Positions 32,061-42,704 of a DNA stretch of 64,000 nucleotides are shown here, one piece after another. The DNA lies in the NCBI GenBank assembly GCA_038501625.1, contig JAZAYU010000181.1, forward strand, positions 558,001 through 622,000, given 5' to 3'. How positions within the stretch are numbered: the first letter of the stretch is position 1; every line of letters begins with the position of its first letter. Under the pieces are notes generated by a model, which made no database searches, had not been told where the DNA came from, and saw only the letters and a program-made list of their open reading frames with translations. The stretch comes from Corbicula japonica. Taxonomy: Eukaryota > Mollusca > Bivalvia > Venerida > Cyrenidae. A program made the position numbers and the translations under genes.

Positions 32061-32239
32061 AAATTTTAGAAACACCGGACAAGAGTGCAGTGCAGTGATT
32101 ATGATTTGGCAGTCTAACTGCATTATAATATATGATCATTTGAGTTCAACAATTATTTGGGATTTCTCATAAACCTGTTTTTTGGCTGTACCTTTAAAGT
32201 TTAACCAGGGATCAGGTGAATATACATGTTCATGTATTT

Positions 32240-32285
32240 ATTAAACCTTTATTCCACAGAGACACTTTTATGGAGGAAAGGACAC
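32240..32285. repeat. Family A ends-only remnant
   Basis: TTAAACCTTTATTCCACAGA joins ACACTTTTATGGAGGAAAGG with both hairpins absent: an almost complete internal deletion. Confidence 0.65.
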
Positions 32286-32487
32286 AACACAGTTGCTATG
32301 AATGTGCTGAGTACTTAAAACTTTATGACATAGTTCACATTAGATGCTGATGCTTGCACTAATTTCTTCTCCAAGATAGGTGTGTGTTTATTTAGGAGAT
32401 GTTAATCAGCTGAGAAGGTCTGGGTAATTTACATGTTTCCATGCAATGTTCCATGTTCATGTCTGAAGCTATAATCACCTAGATGAC

Positions 32488-32725
32488 CTGATAAATCTAC
32501 ACACATCCTACAAAATCCAAGGGAAACAACTCTTGCTATTTATGTCAAACATCTGAACAGACTGTCGTGTAATGGAATCTACACACATCCTATGAAACCC
32601 AAGAGTAGCAACTCTTGCCATTTATCTAAAACATGATAAATCTACACACATCCTTAAAAATCCAAGGGAAACAACTCTTGCTATTTATGTCAAACATCTG
32701 AAACAACTGTCGTTTAGTGGAATGC
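32488..32725. repeat. Three direct repeats of about 75 bp
   Basis: GATAAATCTACACACATCCT, then AATCCAAGGGAAACAACTCTTGC and CATCTGAA(C)A...CTGTCGT recur at 32489, 32575 (diverged) and 32635. The first and third are nearly identical. Confidence 0.8.
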
Positions 32726-33517
32726 AGGGTGGGATTTCAAGATTTCAAGAAAGGGGGTTTGTTTGGGGCAGTCCTTAGGTAATTACATGATATTCCAACA
32801 TTTTTCAGCCAAAATTACCAAATATGTCAAGTATGCCATGTAACAGCCAGGTTTCTTTTTTGTTGAGATGCCAAGGGTGGTTTGCTTATGTCTAAAACAT
32901 TCATGCTAAATAGAACATACAGTGTAGAAGACAATGAGTCAGTAAATCAAAGATAATTAAGGTAAAGTGCTCCTTTCTAGTTACAGGATAGAGAAATGTG
33001 GATTCCAAGAAACTGCCAGCCTAAGGCTTATCAGTTCCTAAAGTAATGGATCACCGGCAGCTGGTGAAGATTTTGCTACATGAGAAAACATGTCAGAGAG
33101 TTTTTGTCCTCTAACAACTTACATCAGTTACACGCCAGTTACAAAGAGCCATAAGTGAGTGATGAGTAGTTTCTCATCCAAATTATTAAGTGAACCAAAG
33201 ACTATGTATTGACTAGCTACTAGTCCGACAATAAGCTTGCTTGTTTTGTCATAACAAATGTAAAAAGTCTCCCCATACAATCAATAAGTGCTTTTATCAA
33301 CTTCTATTTTTGAAGGCCATTAAGCATGATACATATATTTATGTATGTATAAATATTAAGTTGCACTCATTAAGGAAACATAATTACTTCATTACCTGGA
33401 GTCTAGGTTATCAATAAGAAAATTAAAGGGAAAGAACTCCAAAGTATGCTTGAAACAAGGGCAGTAACATAGTTCATACTGCTTTTCGAAGCATTGTTCA
33501 CTTCAAAACATTTTTAA
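32726..33517. other. Probable intron, one family E fragment
   Basis: 32735-32835 has GGGGGTTTGTTTGGGGCAGT, an inverted family E theme. The rest is AT-rich and unrecognised. Confidence 0.4.
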
Positions 33518-33640
33518 CCCTTTCCTCCATAGATACGCATTTTTATGCATGTGCAACCAAGGTAGATCCAGATCAGCCAGTACATCCTTGCCGTCTGATC
33601 AGGATCTGCACTGGTCGCATTTAAGTCAGAAATATTAATA
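33518..33640 (+). repeat. Family A left half
   Basis: TTAA at 33514-33517 and hairpin one complete to GTCAGAAATATTAATAAATC; hairpin two is absent. A GC-richer stretch with GCGAAG...CTTCGCC pairs follows at 33655-33755. Confidence 0.8.
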
Positions 33641-34655
33641 AATCCAGGGATCACGAATCAAGGCGATTCGGGCGAAGAAGGCGCCCAGACCGGCCTAATT
33701 TCGCTTAATTTGCAGAGAAAAGCGAAGTTCACTTCGCCCTCAATTTCCTGATGAATTTGCCTGAGGGAACAATCAAACATCTGCCAATAATCCCCCAAAT
33801 TTTCACTCATTGACAAATGTGTGTCATAAACAAATTCGACCTGATTACCTTATCAGTCTTCACATAAATGAGATTTTTATTGGCTGGTGTATACAGAATA
33901 AACCAATAAAATCGCTCGATAGTCTTTAGCATTTTCTTATTGTAAGTTACATAAGCGATAATTGTGTAAGTGACCTGGATGTTGAAAATGACAGCTTGTT
34001 AATTTGACAGTTAACTACAGTTTTATGGCACTTTGAGAACCTGTAAGAGGTGATAATTGGATTAAGATGATTGTCTATGATCAGAAAGGACTGGGAGAAA
34101 TGAATAATGCAATGGAACTTTAGTGTGATTTGTTTGCTGACTTGATTGAAGGAAGACACCCCCAGATGATGTGGGCTAGTAAAATAATTACCAAAAGGTG
34201 AGTATTGATTTTTATGAGAAAATATGACAATAATTACACAAAAGTAGTTTTAATTGTTAAAGCCTTCAAATTCCCCTAAAACACCAAAATACTTGACAGG
34301 AAAAATGACAGACTGAATTTCTATTTGTGAATTATGATGCTAAAATAAAATCAATGAATTGTGATTTGTGTCTGATAGTCAGGCCTCCAATATATTAACA
34401 ACTGGTATATTTTTATGTTGTAGAACACAAGACCTCTGTTGGTGATGCAAGTGCCAGCAACAGATGCAGACTGCTAGACAAGTTTCAGTGGGAAAAAGTG
34501 GGGTTGCTGTCCGAAGTGCCAAGACAAATTTACATTTTCTGCCACATGAATACCTTGCCATGTTTATTATTGTAATTTTTTTATAGAATAAAATAGATTA
34601 AATAATCAGTATTGTTGTTTTATAATATGATGGGTATAAGAGAAAATAAGAGCTT
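33641..34655. other. Probable intron, nothing firmly recognised
   Basis: 33655-33755 is GC-richer with a short AAGCGAAGTTCACTTCGCC hairpin. The remainder is AT-rich without exon or repeat signals. Confidence 0.4.
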
Positions 34656-34884
34656 TTTGGTAAAAACCCGACCGACCGCCTTGGTCACTTCTCCCTGTTT
34701 CTTAAAACTTCTCCCTAAATTTCCAGGAAGGAGAAGTCACTTCTCCCTAAAATTTGTTCCTAGCTTAATCCCTGAAATCAAATATCAAACAGCGCAGATC
34801 CTGATCAGATGGCACAGATGTGCCAGCTGATCTTTATCTACACTGTTCGCCCATGCAATAATGGTGTGTCTATGGAGGAAAGGG
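34656..34884. repeat. Family D fragment joined to a family A right half
   Basis: 34656-34780 holds CACTTCTCCCTGTTTCTTAA and AGCTTAATCCCTG (family D end). 34785-34884 holds family A hairpin two and GGAGGAAAGGG followed by TTAA. Confidence 0.7.
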
Positions 34885-34986
34885 TTAAAATAAAACTACA
34901 TTCTTGGTGTATAACAAAGTCTTAGTCATATTTTTTTCTAAAACTAATAATCTTCTAGAATAATTAACAGTTCTATTCAAACTATA

Positions 34987-35239
34987 CTCAACAAAAAAAG
35001 AAACCTGACACTGTAAATTTGAATAAGTATGAGGTGCATATTCAAAATCTATATATTTTTGCACCATCCAAAAGAAAATAACCACTGAATCACTTGTTTC
35101 ATGCAACAAAAATATCAAAATGCATAATTAAGTTCAAAACACGCACAATTTTTATTACATACCACAATTCAATTAGCTTTAAATCTGATTCCAGGAAAAT
35201 ACACCAAATATAAAGTGTCTGGTTTCTATTTTTGTTGAG
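34987..35239. mobile_element. Tc1/mariner-type MITE, 253 bp
   Basis: Ends CTCAACAAAAAAAGAAACC and the inverse GGTTTCTATTTTTGTTGAG, TA on each side (34985-34986, 35240-35241), no coding capacity. A left-end remnant, CACTCAACATCAAAAGAAAG, lies at 39152-39175. Confidence 0.85.
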
Positions 35240-35347
35240 TATATATTCTCACAGGGAAGAGGACGTGTCACTTACTGAATCAAAGATAGTTAAGCAACGA
35301 CTATTTTGCTTTGGCATAAAATATTAATATAATTTGCAAGGTAAGTG

Positions 35348-35485
35348 CCTCCATAAATATTAACTCTTTAGCATTTTTACGCCTGTGTGACCAGTGTAGA
35401 TCCAGATCAGCCAGCACATCCATGCCATCAGATCAGGATCTGCACTGTTCACATAATTGTCAGAAATAACGTAACAAATTAAATT
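35348..35485 (+). repeat. Family A left half
   Basis: CTCCATAAATATTAACTCTT, hairpin one, and linker GTCAGAAATAACGTAACAAA; it ends there. Confidence 0.7.
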
Positions 35486-35601
35486 CTGTGATCGAATGCA
35501 TTACTGAAACCTGGTCACAGAGCTTAGTATCAGAAATGTTTTCGAAGTTGTTATACAGTTTAGACTGTGTAACATGCCAAAACAGTGGTACCTTCCGGCT
35601 G

Positions 35602-35744
35602 TTCCCAAGGTTATAAAACTGAGCATGGAACCAGTCTCAAATCTCAAGCATCTGATTGGCTGAAATGGTGACCAGTCACCATTTCAGCCAATCAAATGCT
35701 TGAGATTTGAGACTGGTTTCGAATCTATGCTTTATAACCTTCAG
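35602..35744. repeat. Family C palindrome
   Basis: TTCCCAAGGTTATAAAACTG to TTTATAACCTTCAG. The centre TGGTGACCAGTCACCA keeps perfect pairing after a compensating GC-to-TA-type change (GGCGACC...GGTCGCC elsewhere). One CCAAT box is intact; the other is ACCAATCAAATG-like. Confidence 0.85.
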
Positions 35745-35785
35745 CCTAGGATCTAGACAGTTCAGTTCAGTTTTAGGTTCATTAA

Positions 35786-36022
35786 CCCATTCCTGGATAG
35801 ATACGCATTTTTACGCATGTGCGACCAGTGTAGATCCAGATCAGCCGGCACATCCGTGCCGTCTGATCAGGATCTGCACTGGTCGCATTTTGGTCAGAAA
35901 TAACCTATTAACGAATCAAAAAGCGAACAGTTTAGATCCTGATCAGACGGCATGGATGTGCCGGCTGATCTGGATCTAAACTGTTCGCCCTAGCAATTAA
36001 GGTGTATCTGTACGGGAATGGG
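35786..36022 (+). repeat. Family A element, reference copy
   Basis: Perfect TTAA flanks (35782-35785, 36023-36026) and 237 bp. Hairpin one: GCGACCAGTGTAGATCCAGA ... GGATCTGCACTGGTCGC with inner stem CGGCAC-ATCC-GTGCCG. Hairpin two: GCGAACAGTTTAGATCCTGA ... GATCTAAACTGTTCGC with inner stem CGGCAT-GGAT-GTGCCG. Even the terminal arms changed together (GAATGGGTTAA against TTAACCCATTC). Confidence 0.95.
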
Positions 36023-36039
36023 TTAAATTACTTGATATA

Positions 36040-36160
36040 TCTCATCAACATGCTAACAGCATAGGTCAAGATCAGATGTGCCATCTTGATATACACTGTT
36101 CACAAATGCAATAAAACCTGTATATAATAATAATATGGAGTAATGGATTAAAGATGTTCA
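36040..36160. repeat. Family A fragment
   Basis: GATCAGATGTGCCATCTTGA, ACACTGTTCAC and AATAAAACCTGTATA are followed by AATAATAAT and GGAGTAATGG. Confidence 0.55.
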
Positions 36161-36491
36161 GTACATTAAAATAAATTAAAATAATAAGCAATCCAATTAA
36201 ATTAACAAAAATATAGATACTTGCCTTTTGTAAAATTTAAAATCACTGTTTGCACTTATCAAAAAATGTCTTTTTTTAAAATATTAAATTTAAATATTTA
36301 ACAGATAAAAAATTCTATGTTAAAATATCATTAACATCTCAACTGTCATTAACATGTGAATGGATAATTTCTCCAAATTTCCTGCAACAAAGGCGGCCAT
36401 GTTGGATTCCAGAACTCTGACTGTACCTGAGAAATTAGACAGGATATAGACCTCAGAACCAGAATATCCTGTACTGTTTATTCCATTTTAA

Positions 36492-36695
36492 TGGCATATG
36501 CTTTCACATGGAGTGGAGTGTTGTAGTGGAGTCTGGTGTGGAGTCTGGAGTAAGATTAAGAAGTGACATTGGAGTCAAAAATTGGAGTAGATACAAAAAA
36601 TTAATATTTAAAAGAGACTCAAAAATTCAACTCCAAAATTTCACTCCAAAATCTTACTCGAATTTTTGACTCCAAGGACACTTCTAATTCTCACA
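36492..36695. repeat. GGAGT/ACTCC palindromic repeat
   Basis: GGCATATGCTTTCACATGGA leads into GGAGTGGAGTGTT repeats. The right half is ACTCCAAAATTTCACTCC-rich and inverse. Related inverted copies flank 53458-54946. Confidence 0.7.
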
Positions 36696-36767
36696 CAGAG
36701 TCAAGATGGCATCTGTTGGGCCTTCCGTATGTTTAGTTAATTGAAGTGATAACTACTTTTATTTACA

Positions 36768-36808
36768 GACTGCCCACGCAATAAAGGTGAATTTATGGAG
36801 GAAAGGGT
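36768..36808. repeat. Family A right-end fragment
   Basis: GACTGCCCACGCAATAAAGG to GGAGGAAAGGGTTAA only. Confidence 0.7.
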
Positions 36809-37059
36809 TAAACCAAAGGATGGCCAAATGTATGCCATCTTGATTCCCTGCTCCTATAGAACTATCACCGTTTCTGGAAATTTTGAATCCTACCTGACAA
36901 AACAATTCAGGACATTATATACTCGACATTATGGAACTGTCTTCATACAAAATATACTGATTGTTGTCACGTATGTTTGGTAATATTAAATTATGCAACT
37001 GAAAGTAGCTAGAAAACTAAAAAGTGCAACTTCAAGGATGAGTTGCTGGAAATAACATG

Positions 37060-37257
37060 TACGGTAAAATTCCTTCTAAAAGCCCCTCCCCTAATAAACT
37101 TCTCCCATGTTATTTTTAAGGGAGAAAATCAGTTTATCCATATTTATTATCCAATATCTTTCAGAATTTTAATATTAAAAATTTTAATATAAATAATAAG
37201 CAACCCCTTTCAGAAAATGTAACGCCCATTGGGAGTGTTTATACGGAATTTTATGGT
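37060..37257. repeat. Possible MITE with CGGTAAAATTCC ends
   Basis: TACGGTAAAATTCC at the left and GGAATTTTATGG at the right are inverse. Inside are CCCCTCCCCTAATAA and GGGAGAAAATCAG. Flanks are TA on the left and TGTA on the right. Confidence 0.5.
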
Positions 37258-38300
37258 GTATTGTCTCAACTTCAGGTCAGTGCATGTGTCCTGTAGTTCT
37301 AAAGGCTTCTAAAAAAACTTTTATCCTTGCAAGGACATCCTGTTTTTTACATAATTCAGAATCAATATTTCTCGAAAACGTGATGAAAGACACATCACTG
37401 ATACCTGTTTTGGTAATGTATTTAAATTTACAAACTATTGTCCAATAACTTAAACAAATAAATTATAGGATAGAGTCTATTAAGAAGCTGAAATGAATGC
37501 AGTAAATGCAAACTTCTACTTTGCTTGTTTCTGCTTCTATGCTTCTATTTTCTATTTTTATGCCCCCACAAAGTGGGAGGCATATAGAGTTGCACTCCTC
37601 CGTCCGTACATCTGTACGTAAATGTGATGGGGGCTGATGATACAACGTATCACGACTAGTTAAGCTTAGAATACACATTGTTCAATTCAAGAGTATTTTC
37701 TTTGTTTATGCATGAAATAATAGGTGACCTGTTTGAAATACAACATTTTAAACAAATAATGATATATCAAATGAAATAGTAAACTGAAACAGTCATAATA
37801 AAATTATATACTGGTATTACGTACATATATAGTATGAGTTACAAAGGGCAACCATTTTTTTGTGTAAGTCCAGAATGTGAAACTTTGGACATTATGGCAC
37901 AGAAAGTTCTCTAGAACTTAAAGGGATGACTTACAGGGCATTGCCAACTAAGCAAGGGATATTTTTGAAGGAGTAGACGGCTTAAAATCTGTGTAAAAAA
38001 GTTGGTATTTGCTCAATTTTATGGTGTGACTGATGTTTTTTAAGAGAGTATGGCTGCATTTGTCTGGGATTTTTGCCAGAGACCACCGAGAATTATGGTA
38101 TGAATTAAGTAATTGAAAATGACTAGAAAACTCACATGTGCAACTATATAGAAGAGACAAACAATAAACAAAATTATAGATACTGTTGTAAGTGCCTTTG
38201 TACTCAAGGTGATCTTGACATGGTTTCTAGGAATTTTTATCTGTCCGAAATTTGGTGGACATTAAAAAAAATCACTCAACAAACTGTGAAGAAAGTCTTG
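37258..38300. other. Probable intron; one GCCCCC...GGGAGGC element fragment
   Basis: 37561-37660 reads ATGCCCCCACAAAGTGGGAG then GCATATAG and CGTCCGTACATCTGTACG, a fragment of a repeat I recall as frequent in bivalves. The rest is AT-rich and unrecognised. Confidence 0.5.
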
Positions 38301-38370
38301 TGCCCAAGGTTATAAAACTGAGATTAGAAACTCAAATCTCAAGCATCTGATTGGCTGAAATTGTGACTGG
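38301..38370. repeat. Family C left half
   Basis: TGCCCAAGGTTATAAAACTG to CTGATTGGCTGAAATTGTGA, then unrelated sequence; one CCAAT box. Confidence 0.75.
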
Positions 38371-38740
38371 GTTTTGATTTTTTAAATCTATTTTTTAAGA
38401 GATAACAGCCCGTGTATGACCAAATATATTTATTTCTGTTTGTTCTTTACTATTCTCTAAAGTTGGTTTGCTTCTTTTTGATAGACCATCGAGTATCTGT
38501 ACACTTCGCTAGGTAATGAGTGACATTATCAGTGTTAAATATAGATAACTTGGTCGACAAACCAAGATACATACATGAATGACCTTTCCCTTGAACCCAC
38601 ATGACTTTAATAATGAACCAGATTTTTTTACATATAATCTCAATTAATCAAACTGTAACAAGGGTTGCATGCAAGTCTGTAGTAACTCCTTTACTTCAAT
38701 GTAGTTACGACAGTCTTAACTGTTACCAAGGTATTAAATA
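38371..38740. other. Probable intron, nothing recognised
   Basis: AT-rich without exon or repeat signals. Confidence 0.4.
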
Positions 38741-38884
38741 ACCTTTCCTCCATATATACACATTTTAACGCATGTGCGACCAGTGTAGATCAAGATCAGC
38801 CGGCCCATCGGGATGTGCCAGCTGATCTGGATCTACACTGTTCGCCCACAAAACAAAGGTGTGTATAAGGTAAGAAGGAAAGGG
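38741..38884. repeat. Family A element, internally deleted
   Basis: Both ends (CCTTTCCTCCATATATAC, AAGGAAAGGG then TTAA) are kept, but hairpins are fused: left arm of hairpin one (CCAGTGTAGATCAAGATCAG) joins right arm of hairpin two (GCTGATCTGGATCTACACTG), which still pair. Confidence 0.8.
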
Positions 38885-39318
38885 TTAAATAAATGAACAC
38901 AACTTTCAATAGCTACAAAGCAGTATTTTCCACAAAGACATCAGCCTCACTAAATCTAAAGCCAGTCTACTATTTTTCTTTCTTTCATACAGATGCTGGC
39001 AGAAAATCAGCAAATTTTGTCTGGCTGCCACCAACACATGCTCCTGTTAGTATTTAATGAACTGCATTTTCTATCTTGGATGCAGACTCAATTATCTTTT
39101 TTGCAATAATGAACTAGAACAATATTTACAAATGTGTGCTCTTTTTAAATATACACTCAACATCAAAAGAAAGCTACCTTTTTGGTAATTAAAAACCAAC
39201 CAAAACAAATTGATAAAATGACTGGTTTCGTGTAAATTTTATTTAAAAATGTTACTAATGACAACTCAAGTGGCAGGCACCATACCATTATCAAGATCAG
39301 GAACAAATTTCTGAGCTG

Positions 39319-39460
39319 GAGGTTATAAACCTGAGTTTGGAAACCAGTCTCAAATCTCAAGCATCTGATTGGCTGAAATGGCGACCAGTCGCCATTTCAG
39401 CCAATCAGATGCTTGAGATTTGAGACTGGTTTCCATGCTCAGTTTTATAACCTTGGGCAC
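39319..39460. repeat. Family C palindrome, reverse orientation
   Basis: AGGTTATAAACCTGAG to TTATAACCTTGGGCAC. The arms pair through the GGCGACCAGTCGCC centre; two CCAAT boxes. Confidence 0.9.
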
Positions 39461-39479
39461 AGGACTTGTTGCTAATTAC

Positions 39480-39690
39480 GCAAACAATGTAGACCCAAAT
39501 CAGACAGCACATCTGTGTCATCTGATCAGGATCTAGTCACTGTTCACTTTAAATTTGTTGGGTTATTCAACCTAGAAGCAAACAGTGTAGATCCAGATCA
39601 GATTGCACAGATGTGCCAGTTAATTTATATCCACTCTGGTCAAACGTGCATAAAACCCAGTATAAAGTTTTTATATGGTAAACGGTTTAT
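39480..39690. repeat. Diverged family A copy
   Basis: AATGTAGACCCAAATCAGAC, ATCTGATCAGGATCTAGTCA, AGTGTAGATCCAGATCAGAT and a weak right end (ATATGGTAAACGG). Confidence 0.55.
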
Positions 39691-39767
39691 TACAAATTTA
39701 AGAGGCAATATTTTTTTATTACTCATGCTTATCAGTATAACAAGTCCTATAAAATACCTAAGGCATA

Positions 39768-40130
39768 AAATCTAGACAGATAAAGTAGTTAGGTACTGGA
39801 ATTCTTGTTTTATCTTTAATCTTAAAACACAACTGTTTCTTTTTGATAGTGCTGAAAACAAGAAGCTTCTGTAAAAAAACAGTCTTCAAGAAAGGTAACT
39901 CAAGCTTTTTTATATTTTAGTAAATATATACAGAGTTAGCGCTCTTTACAATCTAGACAGATAATGAGTTAGGTTCTGGAATTCTTGTTTTATCTTATAT
40001 CTTAAAACACAACTGTTTCTTTTTGATAGTGCTGAAAACAAGATGCTTCTGTACATACCCAAACAAGTCTTCAAGAAAGGTAACTCAAGCTTTTTTATAT
40101 TTTGAAAATATATACAGAGTTAGCTCCCTT
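39768..40130. repeat. Tandem duplication of about 180 bp
   Basis: Two adjacent copies (about 39768-39949 and 39950-40130) share AATCTAGACAGATAA, GGAATTCTTGTTTTATC, TTTTTGATAGTGCTGAAAAC and AGAAAGGTAACTCAAGC. Confidence 0.85.
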
Positions 40131-40239
40131 TAAGTAGACAATCTAGCTATTGTGATACGGATAATAACATGAACTGTGTAATAGTGTGTAAGCTATCTAG
40201 TACCAAAAGTATAAGTTTCTTAACTATGTAATGTCTCAA

Positions 40240-41110
40240 AAGTAATAGCTCTAACTGAACACAGTGTGTGACATACAAAAAAGTTGTCTCAAAGGTATTA
40301 GATCTAACTGAACTGTGTCACAGTGTATGGTACATTGTATACAAAATGGTGCCTCAAAGGTATTAGCTCTAATTGTACTGTGTCACAGTGTTTTGTATAC
40401 AAAATGGTGCCTCAAAGGTATTAGCTCTAATTATACTGTCACAGTGTGTGATATACAAAATGATGCCTCAATGGTTTTAGCTCTAATTGTACTGTGTCAG
40501 TGTGTTGTATACAAAATGGTGTCTTAAAGGTATAAGCTTTAACTGAACTGTCTCACAGTGTGTGATATACAATATGATGTTTCAAAGATATCAGTTCTAA
40601 CTGACCTGTGTCAAAGTTTGGGGTAAACCAACTGGTGTCTCAAAGGTATCAGTTCTCTAACTGAATTGTTTACAGTGCTTGGTATAATATTTAATGTCTC
40701 AAAGATATCAGTTCCAACTGAAATGTTTACAATGTTTGTTTAACTATCTAGTTAACTATCTAGTGTTTTCAGAGTATAAGTTAAAACTGAACTGTGTCAC
40801 AGTGTTTGGTTAACCAACTAGTGTTTCAAAGTACAAGTTGTCTTCAGTGTATGGTTAACTATCTAGTACTGTATCTAAAACATACAAGTTTAAACTGATC
40901 ACTGTGTAGTAATGTTCACAGATTTAAGTTCTAATTTAACTGTGACACAGTGTTTGGAAAACTATCTGGCTTTCCAAAGGTATAATTTATTTAGTTCTAA
41001 CTAAACTGGTACATGTTCTAGTGTCTGAAAGATTCTAGTTCTAACTAAACTGTGTCACAATGTTTACAAAACTATCTGGTTTCTCAGTGGTACATGTTAT
41101 AACTGAATTG
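40240..41110. repeat. Degenerate tandem array, about 60-bp unit
   Basis: About 14 units around CTCAAAGGTATTAGCTCTAA then CTGAACTGTGTCACAGTGT and ATACAAAATGGTG, clean at 40280-40560 and decaying rightwards. Short open frames here follow the repeat, not a gene. Confidence 0.85.
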
Positions 41111-41439
41111 CCTCACAGAAAAGCTATGGGCCGGGCAAGCTCTGAATGACCTTTGACAATAACAGTGACTGACCTTTAAGATAGAACCAGAGGTTTAGAG
41201 GGAAAGAGGTAAACATTTGTGACAAATATAAACAAGATTGCTCAATGCATGTCAATGTTATGGTCCAGAAAAGCTCTGACATGACATTTGACAGTATGAC
41301 CAATATTTGTTTCTTTGACCTTTAGATGGAATTGGAGCAAATAATTCCTTCTTACTGAGGTAAAGTCATGCCAAATTTAAACAAGATTGCATTGTGGAAA
41401 TATTGTACCAGACATGTTAATTCACCCGGAACTGTGACT

Positions 41440-41535
41440 GGTTAGTTCTGATTAAGAAGCAAACAGTGTATACTGATAAGACAGCAATGATGTGCCAGCT
41501 GATCTGAATCCACACTGTTAGCAAATGGATAATAT
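41440..41535. repeat. Family A fragment (hairpin two)
   Basis: AAGCAAACAGTGTATACTGA to GATCTGAATCCACACTGTTA. Confidence 0.6.
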
Positions 41536-41866
41536 CTATGTCACTGCAACCACATATTCCCAACTGACAGTCCATTAATTGATCCTGCCACTTACTTAGT
41601 ACTGTAACAGCTTCAGTCTAATCTGTGTGTCATTTTTGTTATGGTGCATTAGTTAATGTAATATATTCATTCCATTAAAAGACAGATTTGGTGGCTTAAC
41701 ATAAATGCTTAGGTAATAAAAGTTGACAATAAATTATATAAAATCTTACAAGTAACATAAAATAATCTTATAAGTAACATAAATGAGATTAGTAACCCTT
41801 TAGGGATAACTCCACGTGATGGTAACAGCCATTTTTGCACTCTTGGCTTCCATGGTACAAAGGTCA

Positions 41867-42328
41867 AGGTCAGCGTACACTATTGCGTTTCCCTATATGT
41901 TCTATATAGAGTCTTGGGAGTCTCCTTGATTTATTTATTCTTAGACAATATCAGGCATGGTCTTGTGATGAAGTTTGAATATAAATCTACATAAAAACAT
42001 AGATGAAATACCACCATGACCGTAGGTTTCCACCTCAAATTTCACTTTGAAGACTACCACCCTTGCCTATTGACTAAATTTACTTGTGGCCAACCTGTTT
42101 ATAAGCATTATTTTAAAAGTAATTTTTTTCTTATCCAAAATGTTTTAGATAATGATTTTTGGTTCCAACAGCTGCAGAAATACACAATTTCTGTTGTTTA
42201 GAAGGAGTTTTATTTTTTCCTTAGCTATATTGGCCAATCAGCTAATGTTTCTATAGAGTCTTACGGGTTTCCCCTAACTTTTTTTTTAACCAACCGGGCA
42301 GCAGCTTTTATTTAGTGTACACTGATCT
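41867..42328. mobile_element. 462-bp family F element, copy 1
   Basis: AGGTCAGCGTACACTA at the left and TAGTGTACACTGATCT at the right are 16-bp imperfect inverse repeats. It is near-identical to 44747-45208 (about five differences seen). A 61-codon open frame inside is shared but has no recognisable product. I see no clear target duplication. Confidence 0.75.
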
Positions 42329-42383
42329 TTAGCCTCACATATTATTTTTAGTTATATTCAAACATTGTATAAAATGAAGAAAT

Positions 42384-42699
42384 TGTAGCGTTATGCTACC
42401 GCATAGAAGAGACTAACAAGGTGTAAGTCTGTTACGGCCAGGAGCCCTCGTCGTGGTTGCTCGGACGAGCTACTAAGACTGCCACTGTCTAGATCTGGAA
42501 TAGCAACTGCCTTGCTACTCCAGTATATATAGGCCAGTTTATATAATTATTGTAATAATAAATAGTTTGCAACCACAGCATACACCGGTTGAACCTATCC
42601 GCAGGCCGTGTGTCCAGTGCAAGCTGCACTGACACACCGACCTTCTTACAGGTTCACCGAGTACGAACTAATATCGCTGTAGTTGCTTATTATATTACA
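42384..42699 (+). mobile_element. Solo LTR of a retrotransposon, 5-bp target duplication
   Basis: It begins TGTAGCGTTATGC and ends TTATATTACA (TG...CA). GAAAT flanks it on both sides (42379-42383 and 42700-42704). Inside are a TATA box (TATATATA at 42534-42541), AATAAA at 42557-42562, and GC-rich R/U5-like sequence unlike its surroundings. No internal coding region follows, so it is a solo LTR, probably from a Ty3/gypsy or Bel-Pao type element. Confidence 0.75.
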
Positions 42700-42704
42700 G
42701 AAAT

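Noticed and set aside
35707..35979. Frames with VDPDQPAHPC-like peptides recurring many times in the window
   Set aside because: The shared peptide arises from the family A hairpin core in a fixed frame and not from a protein family.
42016..42201. 61-codon frame conserved in both family F copies
   Set aside because: The copies are too recent for conservation to mean selection, and the peptide has no recognisable feature.
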